Of a stretch of DNA of 22,173 nucleotides, positions 7,571-15,005 are shown one piece after another (the first letter of the stretch is position 1; each line of letters starts with the position of its first letter). Below the pieces are notes generated by a model, which worked only from the letters and a program-made list of their open reading frames with translations, had not been told where the DNA came from and searched no databases. The DNA comes from CAYPZL01 sp964415045 (GTDB lineage: Bacteria; Planctomycetota; Phycisphaerae; Sedimentisphaerales; Anaerobacaceae), in NCBI GenBank assembly GCA_964415045.1, contig CAYPZL010000091.1, positions 1 through 22,173 of the forward strand, read 5' to 3'. The position numbers and the translations under genes are program-made.

Positions 7571-7599
7571 TTACAATCATCTCATTACGCCTATATAAT
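7571..7599 (+). promoter_or_regulatory. Possible promoter for the Gfo/Idh/MocA gene
   Basis: A perfect TATAAT at 7594-7599 has TTACAA (3 of 6) exactly 17 bp upstream at 7571-7576. Transcription would start near 7606, some 70 nt before the ATG at 7678. The weak -35 box suggests that an activator may be needed. Confidence 0.4.
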
Positions 7600-7677
7600 A
7601 TCTCGCGACATCGATGGCAAATACAGAGTCAATCAGAGAAGCACCGGGCAACTGTATCTTGAATCTGGAGGGCCGCT

Positions 7678-9057
7678 ATGCGTAAGAAGGTGATGCAACG
7701 CCGCACGTTCCTTAGAAGAACCGCCGGAGTGGCCGTCTCAGCACTGGGCGTCCCGGCCTTCGTGCCGGCTTCGGCGCTGGGCAAAGCCGGCGCCACCGCC
7801 CCCAGCGAGCGCATCACGATGGGATGTATCGGCGTCGGGGGCATGGGCACGAACAACATGAGGGCGTTTCTGGCCCAGCCGGACGTGCAGGTTCTGGCCG
7901 TCTGCGACGTCGTCGAGGCCAGCGATCAATACGGCCACTGGTACAAGAAGGGCTGGAACGGAGCCTGGTTCGGCCGCGAGCCGGCCCGCAAGATCGTCGA
8001 CAACGACTACGCCCAGAAGAATCCCTCGGGCAGCTACAAAGGCTGCGACGCCTGCGTCGATTTCCGCGAGATCATCGCCCGGGACGACGTCGACACCGTC
8101 TGCATCACGACGCCGGACCACTGGCACGCGATTCCCGCCATCATGGCCGCGGCCGCCGGCAAGGACATCTACTGCGAGAAACCGATGAGCCTGACCGTCG
8201 CAGAGGGCCGGGCGATGGTCCGCGCGGTGCAACGCTACAATACCGTCTTCCAGACCGGCACCCAGCGGCGTTCCAGCGAAATGTTCCGCTTCATCTGCGA
8301 GCTGATTCGCAACGGGCGCATCGGCCAGTTCAAAAGGGCCGTGGTGGGAATCGGAGCCAACAACAAGAAGGCCCCGCCCAGCGACTGGCAGCCGATGCCG
8401 GTGCCCGATTGGCTCGATTACGACATGTGGCTCGGGCCGGCCCCCTGGGCCCCCTACCACAAGGACCGCTGCCTCTACACCTTCCGCTTCGGCATGGACT
8501 ACTCCGGCGGCCAGACGACCAATCTCGGCGCCCACGGGATCGACATCGTCCAGTGGGCCAACGGCACCGACGGCACGGGCCCCGTCGAGATTGAGGACCT
8601 CGGCGGCGAATTTCCCAGCGACGGCCTGTTCACCACCGCGACCAAGGTCCATTTCCGCGCCCGCTACGCCAACGGCGTCGAACTGATCTGCAAGACGCAA
8701 ACCAACGAACGGTACCGCTTCGAGGGAACCGAGGGCTGGATCGAGTTGCCGGTGTATGCCAACGAGTTCGCCTGCCATCCCAAGTCGCTACGAACCACGG
8801 TGATCGGCCCGGACGAGATCCACCTTTATAAGAGCAACGACCACCATCGCAATTTCATCGACAGTATCAAAAGCCGTCAGCGCACCGCGGCCCCCGTCGA
8901 AGTCGGCCACCGTTCAGTCTCGATCTGCCATCTCGGCAACATCGCCATGCGCCTCAAAACGAAGCTCCGCTGGGACCCGGCGGCGGAGCGCTGCACCAAC
9001 AGCGACGAGGCCAACCAGATGCTCTCGAAACCCATGCGAAGCCCCTGGCGCCTGTAG
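7678..9057 (+). CDS. Gfo/Idh/MocA-family oxidoreductase, Tat-exported
   Basis: A 459-residue NAD(P)-dependent sugar or sugar-acid oxidoreductase. MQRRTFLRRTAGVAVSALG (6-24) is a Tat signal. GCIGVGGMG (49-57) is the Rossmann dinucleotide loop. TTPDHWHAIPA and CEKPMS (EKP at 167-169) are the conserved cofactor and substrate block, and GGQTTNLGAHGIDIVQW lies in the C-terminal substrate half. The start at ATG 7678 is supported by GGAGGG six bases upstream. Tat-exported members of this family are highly multiplied in planctomycetes; some families related to this fold cleave glycosides by an oxidation-elimination route, so either oxidation or glycoside cleavage is possible. Its location next to a sulfatase suggests work on sulfated glycans. 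Confidence 0.9.
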   Translation: MRKKVMQRRTFLRRTAGVAVSALGVPAFVPASALGKAGATAPSERITMGCIGVGGMGTNNMRAFLAQPDVQVLAVCDVVEASDQYGHWYKKGWNGAWFGREPARKIVDNDYAQKNPSGSYKGCDACVDFREIIARDDVDTVCITTPDHWHAIPAIMAAAAGKDIYCEKPMSLTVAEGRAMVRAVQRYNTVFQTGTQRRSSEMFRFICELIRNGRIGQFKRAVVGIGANNKKAPPSDWQPMPVPDWLDYDMWLGPAPWAPYHKDRCLYTFRFGMDYSGGQTTNLGAHGIDIVQWANGTDGTGPVEIEDLGGEFPSDGLFTTATKVHFRARYANGVELICKTQTNERYRFEGTEGWIELPVYANEFACHPKSLRTTVIGPDEIHLYKSNDHHRNFIDSIKSRQRTAAPVEVGHRSVSICHLGNIAMRLKTKLRWDPAAERCTNSDEANQMLSKPMRSPWRL

Positions 9058-9869
9058 AAACACGCATACGAGCGGCGATGAGCCAAAAATCAAACAGTAG
9101 AAAGCAAAGAGCAAAACGACGAAGCAAAAGACAAAACGGAACCGCCGACCAACACCGATGAGGAGACCTTGAGTGTCTCGCAAAGATCATCCGCGGCGGA
9201 GTTGTTCGCTTCACCTGCGGATATCGGTTCGCGCGGCGTTGCGCCATCGCCCGGGCCTGCGGCCGCGACGCTGTCGCCCCCGGAGGCCTGCAAAGGACGT
9301 ATCCGGGCGCCGTGAAGCTCTCGCACACGCGACTTGGCCGGGGCGATTTTTTGCTTGATGGCCGGCATGGGCAATCTGTGGGCAGTCGGCGTGCCGTCGG
9401 TCGGCCAACTGCGTCAAACAAAGCCAATTTCTGCGTTTCGCGGCTGAAAATAGAGGTCGGCGGAAGAAATGAAGCCAATCCGGGCGGAAAAAACAGGGGG
9501 ATTGCGGATTCGCGGCCGTGGATGGCCGAAACACCCGAGCATGGAATGTCAAACAAAGCCAATTCGCGGGGGCGCTGGACTTGCCACGGAGGCGAGGAGA
9601 TCGCCGAAAACGGTGTAAGCGCAATTCTCAAAAGGGATTACGGCGTATACTCTGAGTCCTCTGTACCTCTGCGGCAAACAGCGGGACACCGTGCGAAACG
9701 AAGCCAATTTGCCGGCGGGGCAGGAAACAGGGACCGGATCGCGGCACGGAACTCCGCACGGGAGTCGCGGCCGACTTCAGATTCGTCGGGGCAGCCTCTG
9801 GCGTGGGCGCGAGATTTATGGTATGGTTGGGGCTTTGGAATGAAGGAATATCATGGAGTTAGGAGAACG
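9058..9869. other. Gene-free stretch with low-complexity and interspersed repeats
   Basis: About 810 bp between the oxidoreductase and the LamG gene. It opens with an A/G-rich low-complexity run built on AAAGCAAA/AGCAAAA units (about 9080-9140), followed by GC-rich sequence and four AAGCCAATT-type repeats (listed separately). Long open frames cross it on both strands, but they are shadows: their translations are rich in R, P and S, and the plus-strand frame only becomes protein-like at the LamG signal peptide. Confidence 0.6.
9414..9710 (+). repeat. Short interspersed AAACAAAGCCAATT repeats, four copies
   Basis: Related copies are TCAAACAAAGCCAATTT at 9414-9430, AGAAATGAAGCCAATC at 9465-9480, TCAAACAAAGCCAATT at 9549-9564, and GCGAAACGAAGCCAATTT at 9693-9710. 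Their cores are 51, 84 and 145 bp apart, so the array is irregular and not CRISPR. A further AAGCCAATT core occurs just behind the second sulfatase gene at about 12452. I recall such translated repeats (NKANS, KRSQF; NWLCLT on the other strand) as recurring in spurious planctomycete gene predictions. The function is unknown. Confidence 0.55.
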
Positions 9870-10616
9870 ATGATGGTCCGGACATTCATTGCATCGTTGG
9901 CCCTCGTGGCGCTTCTTGCGTTGACGGCCGGGGCCGAGAAACCTGCAACCCTGGATACCGATCCCAACCTGGCGGCACGGTGGACCTTCGATGAGACCGC
10001 CGGCGCCACGGCCGCCGACGCCTCCGGGCACAAGCGAAACGGAACCCTCAAGGGCGGACTCTCGTTTGCCAAGAACTCCGTCGCCGGTCGGCGGGGCAAG
10101 GCCCTCCAGTTCGACGGCGAGGATTCCTTGGTCGAGGTGGAGCAGTACAAGGGTGTCGTCGGTACGCGGCCCCGGACGGTGGCGGCCTGGATAAAGACCG
10201 AGCGATCTCGAGGCCAGATCGTTTCCTGGGGCGCCGACGACTTCGGGCAGATGTTCAACTTCGGTTTCGTTCGAGGCCGGGTCGGCGTTACCCCCCACGG
10301 GGGCTACCTCTACATGAACGAGGAGACGCACGACGGTGAATGGCACCACGTCGGCGCGGTCGTCACGGAGGCCGAGCTGCCCAACCTGTACGACGACGTG
10401 AAGCTCTATTTGGACGGGGCGCCGGCGGAGATCCACGACATCGGCCTGCTGGACCTGTGGCCGCTCCAGACCGGCAGCGAATTCAACGTCCGCATCGGCC
10501 GGGGGTTCCGGGGCGCCATCGACGATCTGCGCATCTACGACCGGTCCCTCTCCGACGACGAAATGAAGGCCCTCTTCGAGGGCAAGACAGACCAACCTTT
10601 ATCCAAAGCCAAATGA
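9870..10616 (+). CDS. Secreted LamG/concanavalin-like domain protein
   Basis: A 248-residue protein with a signal peptide (MMVRTFIASLALVALLALTAGA) and one LamG-like jelly-roll domain at about 30-232. Typical landmarks are LAARWTFDETAG at the start, DASGHKRNGTL, GKALQFDGEDSLVEV, VAAWIKTE, GEWHHVGAVV, KLYLDGAP, and the closing IGRGFRGAIDDLRIYDRSLSDDEMKALF. These domains bind carbohydrate or serve as structural modules; there are no catalytic residues to point to. I start at ATG 9870 (or the adjacent ATG 9873) because AGGAGA lies just upstream; the longer open frame upstream is repeat DNA. It precedes a sulfatase on the same strand, with a MITE copy in between, so the two may once have been an operon. 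Confidence 0.85.
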   Translation: MMVRTFIASLALVALLALTAGAEKPATLDTDPNLAARWTFDETAGATAADASGHKRNGTLKGGLSFAKNSVAGRRGKALQFDGEDSLVEVEQYKGVVGTRPRTVAAWIKTERSRGQIVSWGADDFGQMFNFGFVRGRVGVTPHGGYLYMNEETHDGEWHHVGAVVTEAELPNLYDDVKLYLDGAPAEIHDIGLLDLWPLQTGSEFNVRIGRGFRGAIDDLRIYDRSLSDDEMKALFEGKTDQPLSKAK

Positions 10617-10637
10617 ACGCGTGACTTGAAAGTAGAG

Positions 10638-10804
10638 TTTTGCAAAATGGAGATTAGGCTTATATTCTTCAAGGAAATCGTTGGTTTGATTTCCTTGAAG
10701 ACGGAGCTTAAATACCAATACCCAATGCACTTACGTGCTCGGGAGGAAAAATCGACAAGAAGATTTTTCCTCCCTAAAGTAAGCCTAATCTCCATTTTGC
10801 AAAA
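10638..10804. mobile_element. MITE-like non-autonomous element, copy 2
   Basis: The same element as at 4004-4178. Perfect 25-bp terminal inverted repeats lie at 10638-10662 and 10780-10804. The 14-bp hairpin (10666-10679 / 10688-10701) is unchanged from copy 1, with its one difference in the loop. The second hairpin is a perfect 13-bp stem here, GGGAGGAAAAATC at 10741-10753 pairing with GATTTTTCCTCCC. It lies 21 bp after the LamG stop codon and 92 bp before the sulfatase start codon. No coding capacity. Confidence 0.8.
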
Positions 10805-10825
10805 GTTCAGTTACGAAAATAGAAC
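10797..10825 (+). promoter_or_regulatory. Possible promoter using the MITE end as its -35 box
   Basis: TTGCAA at 10797-10802 lies within the MITE terminal repeat, and TAGAAC at 10820-10825 lies 17 bp downstream in host DNA; each matches 4 of 6 consensus bases. It would drive the sulfatase at 10897. The equivalent position at copy 1 does not give a -10 box toward hypF. Confidence 0.25.
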
Positions 10826-10896
10826 ACCCGGCGGTAACCGCTGTCACGGCAGTTCTCATCAACGACGGATTTCATCAGGATACCGGAGACGAAGAC

Positions 10897-12450
10897 ATGC
10901 GAAGTCCATGTGTCAGATTGTGTGTGGTGAGCCTTACGATTCTTGCCGTCGCGGCGGTCGGGTACGCCTCCGACGGGTCCCGACCGAACATCATCCTGAT
11001 CATGGCTGACGACATGGGCTGGTCGGACATCGGCTGCTACGGGGGCGAGGTGCGCACGCCCAACCTCGACCGGCTGGCCGCCGAGGGGTTGCGCTTCAGC
11101 CAGTTCTACAACAACGCCAAGTGCACCACGACGCGCGCGTCGCTGGTGACCGGCCTCTACCCGCGGAAAGGCGGTCGCGGCCAGCAGTTGCTCGACGAGC
11201 ACATGGTCACGTTCGGCGAGGTACTTCGCGAAGCGGGGTACCAGACCGCGCTGGTCGGCAAGTGGCACCTGGGCTCTCAGCCCCCGCACCGTCCCTGTGA
11301 CCGGGGCTTCGACGAGTACTATGGCCTCATGGACGGATGCTGCAACTTCTTCAACCCGGCGCAACCCGACCCGAAATTCAAGGGAGGACGCGTTCGCGCC
11401 TTCGGCCACAACGATCAACGCATCACCGAGTTCCCCGAGGACTACTACACGACCGACGCGTTTACCGACCACGCCATCCGGACGATCAAACGGTACGCCG
11501 GGAACCGCAAGCCGTTCTTTCTGCACCTGACCTACACCGCCCCGCACTATCCGTTGCACGCCAGGGGCGAGGACATCGCCAGGTACCGCGGCAAGTATAC
11601 GATGGGATGGCTCGCGATGCGCGAACGACGCTACCGGCGTCAGATCGAAATGGGGCTGATCGACCCGAAGACCTGTCCGCTGTCGGGTCAGGATTCCCGC
11701 ATGTATTCCTGGGAGGAGGCCGACCAGGATTGGGAGGACATGCGCATGGCGGTGTACGCCGCGATGATCGATTCCATGGATCGGAACATCGGCCGGCTCA
11801 TGCAGACGCTTGCCGATCTGGGCATCAAAGACAACACGATCGTGATGTTCCTCTCGGACAACGGCGGTTGCGCCGAAGAACCCGGCGGATCGAAGCTCCA
11901 GCGACATCCCGTGGACGACCCCGGCAGCGCGTCCACCTATATGACGGTCGGACCGTCCTGGGGCTGGGCCCAGAACGCGCCGTTCAAGCGCTACAAGGCC
12001 AACACGCATGAAGGCGGCGTGCGCACCCCGCTCATCGTCCGCTGGCCGGGAAAGGTCAGACCCAATACGATTACGCACCAGCCCGGTCACATCATCGACT
12101 TCATGGCCACCTTCGTGGATCTGGCCGGCACGCAGTATCCCCAGACGTACAAGGGCAACGACATCATCCCGCTGGAAGGCAAATCGCTGGTGCCGGTGTT
12201 CCTGGGGCGAAAGCGAGAGCCTCACGACTACCTGGCCTGGCACTGGGCGGGCAATCGCGCCGTCCGCGTGGACGATTGGAAGCTCGTGTGGGACAAGCAG
12301 TACAAGCGCTGGGCGCTGTACGACCTGTCGAAAGACCAGAGCGAGACGCGCGACCTGTCCTCCGCTTTTCCCCAGCGTGCCGAGGAACTGGCGAATCGTT
12401 GGTATCTCTGGGCCAGGATGACCGACGTGAAGTACTCCGGGGGCAGATAA
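10897..12450 (+). CDS. Secreted arylsulfatase-type sulfatase with C-T-T-T-R core
   Basis: A 517-residue sulfatase with an N-terminal signal peptide (about 1-25, Sec-type, no twin arginine). NIILIMADDMGWSDIG (31-46) holds the Asp pair for calcium. The modification site reads C76-T-T-T-R80, with Thr where the classical motif has Pro or Ala; the following ASLVTGLYPR matches normal sulfatases. VGKWHLG, FFLHLTYTAPHYPLH, FLSDNGGC and HEGGVRTPLIVRWPGK complete the fold. The residue count is typical for arylsulfatase A-like family members of planctomycetes. GGAG lies eight bases before ATG 10897. It likely removes sulfate from a polysaccharide outside the cytoplasm, together with the LamG protein upstream. 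Confidence 0.92.
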   Translation: MRSPCVRLCVVSLTILAVAAVGYASDGSRPNIILIMADDMGWSDIGCYGGEVRTPNLDRLAAEGLRFSQFYNNAKCTTTRASLVTGLYPRKGGRGQQLLDEHMVTFGEVLREAGYQTALVGKWHLGSQPPHRPCDRGFDEYYGLMDGCCNFFNPAQPDPKFKGGRVRAFGHNDQRITEFPEDYYTTDAFTDHAIRTIKRYAGNRKPFFLHLTYTAPHYPLHARGEDIARYRGKYTMGWLAMRERRYRRQIEMGLIDPKTCPLSGQDSRMYSWEEADQDWEDMRMAVYAAMIDSMDRNIGRLMQTLADLGIKDNTIVMFLSDNGGCAEEPGGSKLQRHPVDDPGSASTYMTVGPSWGWAQNAPFKRYKANTHEGGVRTPLIVRWPGKVRPNTITHQPGHIIDFMATFVDLAGTQYPQTYKGNDIIPLEGKSLVPVFLGRKREPHDYLAWHWAGNRAVRVDDWKLVWDKQYKRWALYDLSKDQSETRDLSSAFPQRAEELANRWYLWARMTDVKYSGGR

Positions 12451-12834
12451 GCCAATTCGACGGCAGGCTCGAAAGAGCGGAGGTAAAGTCAAAATCTTCG
12501 GCACCAGGGCTGAACCGGTGTGCCACGACAACGCCAAGCAAGTCTTGCTGACCAGTTTCGGCCAGCAAGACCGTACGACCGAGCGACCCGGACCGGCGAG
12601 ATCGGAACGGAGAAGTCTCGTGAAATCCGGATACGTTCTGCCTTCCGGCCGCGTACGCCGGGCGCGTGCCGCGAGACCGTGAGGCTTTGTACCGCTACGG
12701 GCCCCGATCGCGCGAGCGAGTTTCGGCCGGACCGCGCTTACGGCCGGTTGCATGCCCTGCGCCTCGGCTCTATAGAGCATGGCCGAAGCGTTTCCGGCAC
12801 GATGCGCTCTGCCTCGTCTGTCTTCAGGAGAACG
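12451..12834. other. Gene-free convergent spacer with one hairpin
   Basis: It lies between the sulfatase (plus) and the MBL-fold gene (minus). GTCTTGCTG at 12542-12550 pairs with CAGCAAGAC at 12563-12571, a 9-bp stem that could end transcription, but no T run follows on either strand. An AAGCCAATT repeat core sits directly after the sulfatase stop. Open frames here are shadows. No remnant of the missing C-terminal half of the MBL protein was recognised. Confidence 0.5.
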
Positions 12835-13509
12835 TTACACCGCCGTCAGCGGGTCCGGGACGTCATCGGCCCCATCTTCGAGCTTTGCGACCCTGGGCCG
12901 TCCGCCCGGCGGAATGACGACGGTCACGGACGGACCCGACCGCCGGTCGATCTCCGGGTCCCGGGTTCCGATATATCTCTGCGACTGGGTAGTCACGACG
13001 TCATCGGCGCAGTTCTCCAGCCGCAGCACGATGGAGGCGTTGTTCATATCGACACCGAAGGTCGCGTACCGGTTGCGCAGAGACACCGACGGGGACAGGG
13101 CCGTCACGCGGACGCTGCCGAAGTACTTTTCTATGCCCGAGGAGATCCGCACCATCTCGATGCCCGCGTCGCGCACCGTCTCCAGGATCGACGCATACGT
13201 GGCTGACTTGTGTCGGAACCCGCTGTCCCAAAACTCTTCCGGCTCCCAGTCCTGGTCGTCCAGGATGGCCTTGATGCCCGCGACGTGGTCGTAATGAGGA
13301 TGCGTGGCGCACACGAAAGCCATCCCGCCAATCGACCGTACGTCCTTGAGTTTCTCGAGGTACGCCGTCATCTTGCTCGACTTGTAACAGTCAACCACGG
13401 CCAGCCTGCGGGGCCGGCCGTCGCTCGTCGGGAATTCGACCAGGATCGCGTCTCCAAATCCCACGTTGAGTATGTGCAGTACGAGCTCTTCGTCTCTGAT
13501 GTCAGGCAT
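12835..13509 (-). CDS. Short MBL-fold hydrolase (ComEC-type), possibly degenerate
   Basis: A 224-residue protein of the metallo-beta-lactamase fold, ComEC/Rec2-like branch. LHILNVGFGDAILVEFP (11-27) and LAVVDC (36-41) form the first strands, and CATHPHYDHVAGI (68-79) is the H-x-H-x-D-H metal motif (H70, H72, D74, H75). FWDSGFRH and NNASIVLRLE are also typical of the family. After residue 165 the expected G-D-A metal ligand (usually xGGDAQ) is not seen; the corresponding stretch reads VVIPPGGRPRVAKLED, and no later HHGS-type motif follows. The protein is shorter than relatives I recall, so it may be truncated. The start at ATG 13509 has the near-perfect ribosome site AAGGAGGTG five bases upstream and overlaps the preceding gene by 8 bp, implying coupled translation. 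Confidence 0.8.
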   Translation of the reverse strand: MPDIRDEELVLHILNVGFGDAILVEFPTSDGRPRRLAVVDCYKSSKMTAYLEKLKDVRSIGGMAFVCATHPHYDHVAGIKAILDDQDWEPEEFWDSGFRHKSATYASILETVRDAGIEMVRISSGIEKYFGSVRVTALSPSVSLRNRYATFGVDMNNASIVLRLENCADDVVTTQSQRYIGTRDPEIDRRSGPSVTVVIPPGGRPRVAKLEDGADDVPDPLTAV

Positions 13510-14026
13510 GGGACACCTCCTTGCCGCGCAGGGTCCTGGAGTACAGCGTCTTTGACTGCTCTTCAAAGAAGGTAATGCGATCCACCTCCAGAAAATCACG
13601 GGCGCCGACCCCGGCCTTGATGGCGGTGGGGTCGTGACGTTCGCCCACAATCTTGAACGTGCCCTCAAGAAACACCTGTCCCTCTTTGAGCTCATTCCAC
13701 AGCAGCGCCGTCAGCGCCCCGCGCTTGGCGGTCTTGAGTTCCTCGGCCTTGGGCTCCCAGGCGCCCCGCATGATCTCCCGTAGAATCCTCCGCTCGCGAT
13801 CCTTCCCCGTCGGCAGCAATTTGCGTGATACATTTTTGGGAGTGACCATAACCTCCTTCTCCGCACTCCACCGGCAGCATCCGTCGGTGATCTCCCGCAC
13901 GGAGCCCGTCAACGTGGCGGTCAACAAGCGCATCGCGTCCGGACCGAAGCGCTCGTCGACGACAATTCTGCGGACTGCGGGCGGACCCGCCTTCCCGCTC
14001 GACCGTTTCGTCGCTTTGCCTCTCAT
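13502..14026 (-). CDS. Hypothetical protein, partner of the MBL-fold gene
   Basis: A 174-residue soluble protein that I do not recognise. It has a basic N-terminus (MRGKATKRSSGKAG), then VRRIVVDERFGPDAMRLLTATLTG, a basic middle with KLLPTGKDRERRILREIMRG, and a C-terminal half with predicted beta/alpha character (VFLEGTFKIVGERHDP, FLEVDRITFFEEQSKTLYSR). There is no signal peptide, membrane segment or known catalytic motif. The start at ATG 14026 is preceded by AAGGAGAAA; an open frame extends to 14233 but is arginine-rich and lacks protein character. Its last codons overlap the start of the MBL-fold gene by 8 bp, so the two are very likely made together and may form a complex. Function unknown. 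Confidence 0.75.
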   Translation of the reverse strand: MRGKATKRSSGKAGPPAVRRIVVDERFGPDAMRLLTATLTGSVREITDGCCRWSAEKEVMVTPKNVSRKLLPTGKDRERRILREIMRGAWEPKAEELKTAKRGALTALLWNELKEGQVFLEGTFKIVGERHDPTAIKAGVGARDFLEVDRITFFEEQSKTLYSRTLRGKEVSHA

Positions 14027-15005
14027 AACCGTTTCTCCTTTCAGACATCGGTTAGCCGTGTGCCAACGCTCCTTGCTCTCACTCGTGCGTGCAATGTCTT
14101 TCTGGTTTCGTCTCCTCGAACGTCCGAGGTACCGTTTCTGTCGAAGCACCTCCTTTCTCTGCCCGTCCGGCCGAGTTCTCGCCGTCGCCGGCAGCGATAT
14201 TCCGGGATCATCGGTCGTCTGATTCCGCCTCACAGCCTGCCTTTCCGCCTCGATGCCTCCCCCGCCAGGCCAACTACGCCCTCGGTCGAACGGGATCGGT
14301 CTACCTCGCCGGGAGCGAGGCTACTGCAAACATAAGAAAGAACCCGTCAAAGCCGGAGATCGTCATAGATGCCCCGGGAACACGCGTAGAAGCCACACAC
14401 CTCAGGCGAGCATCGGCAGGTTCCCGGCTGCTCTATTGGCGTTTGCCACGGCCGAAATGTCGACACAAAAATTCCCTCCCGCTCTTTTTTTGTGAGAATA
14501 ATCGACTCCGTCGTGGTCTCAACACGGTCGAGCCGACAGGCGCAAACGGCGACGACGGGAGTACTAACCGCAAATCTGTTACTTTTGCCCGGAGCCGCGC
14601 AAGCGAAAGGCAACCGCTTATGCGCCGGCCGCTCCGCGGCAAATCGGCGATTTCGGGACCACAAAGCCGGGTCTCAGCCCTTTCCCGGCACCGCCGACAC
14701 CCCGTCCTACCCGGGTCGATCCATTTTTTTGAGAATACTATGGCAGCCGACATGCAGGTTAGGGTAAAGAACTCACCCAGGTACGCTTGCGGCGGGCCGA
14801 GGCCCAGGCTTACGGACGAGCCGAGGCGGACTGATGTGGGAATCACAAACACATCCATCAACCTGTGCGTGCGGTAGCAGGAATCCCTGCTACCGCCCAT
14901 TTTTTGGCCTCATCACACGATTCCCGCGGCCTATTCGGTGTTTGTGGACGAGATATCCCGGTTGCCGCATGCGGGAATCTCTTCCCAGGCACCGTCATCG
15001 CCTCG
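14027..15005. other. Gene-free 1-kb stretch with T runs and an orphan terminator
   Basis: No convincing gene on either strand; the open frames (for example 14089-14877 plus) are rich in R, S and P with no recognisable domain. It contains CACAAAAA (14463-14470) paired with TTTTTGTG (14486-14493). Two similar T-run motifs, TTTTTTTGTGAGAATAAT near 14484 and TTTTTTTGAGAATACTAT near 14724, are 240 bp apart. A GGGCC-GA-GGCCC hairpin lies near 14796-14807, and the terminator at 14871-14905 is listed separately. A non-coding plus-strand transcript ending at that terminator is possible, but I see no good promoter for it. Confidence 0.5.
14871..14905 (+). terminator. Strong intrinsic terminator without an obvious gene
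   Basis: GCGGTAGCAGG (14871-14881) pairs perfectly with CCTGCTACCGC (14886-14896) around an AATC loop, followed by CCA and six T (14900-14905). The T run is on the plus strand only. The gene downstream (stop at 15006) lies on the minus strand and cannot use it. It is among the clearest terminators in the window, yet the nearest plus-strand gene ends 2.4 kb upstream. Confidence 0.75.

Noticed and set aside
9414..9710. CRISPR array
   Set aside because: Repeats are only 14-17 bp, spacing is irregular (51, 84, 145 bp), and no cas gene is near.
9312..9869. N-terminal extension of the LamG open frame
   Set aside because: It covers repeat DNA; the signal peptide and ribosome site place the true start at 9870.
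10807..12780. A 657-residue minus-strand open frame opposite the second sulfatase
   Set aside because: It is the antisense of a clear sulfatase gene; its translation has no family features.
14089..14877. A 262-residue plus-strand open frame that ends inside the terminator
   Set aside because: Its translation is rich in R, S and P with no domain, no ribosome site and no hydrophobic core pattern; high GC produces such frames by chance.
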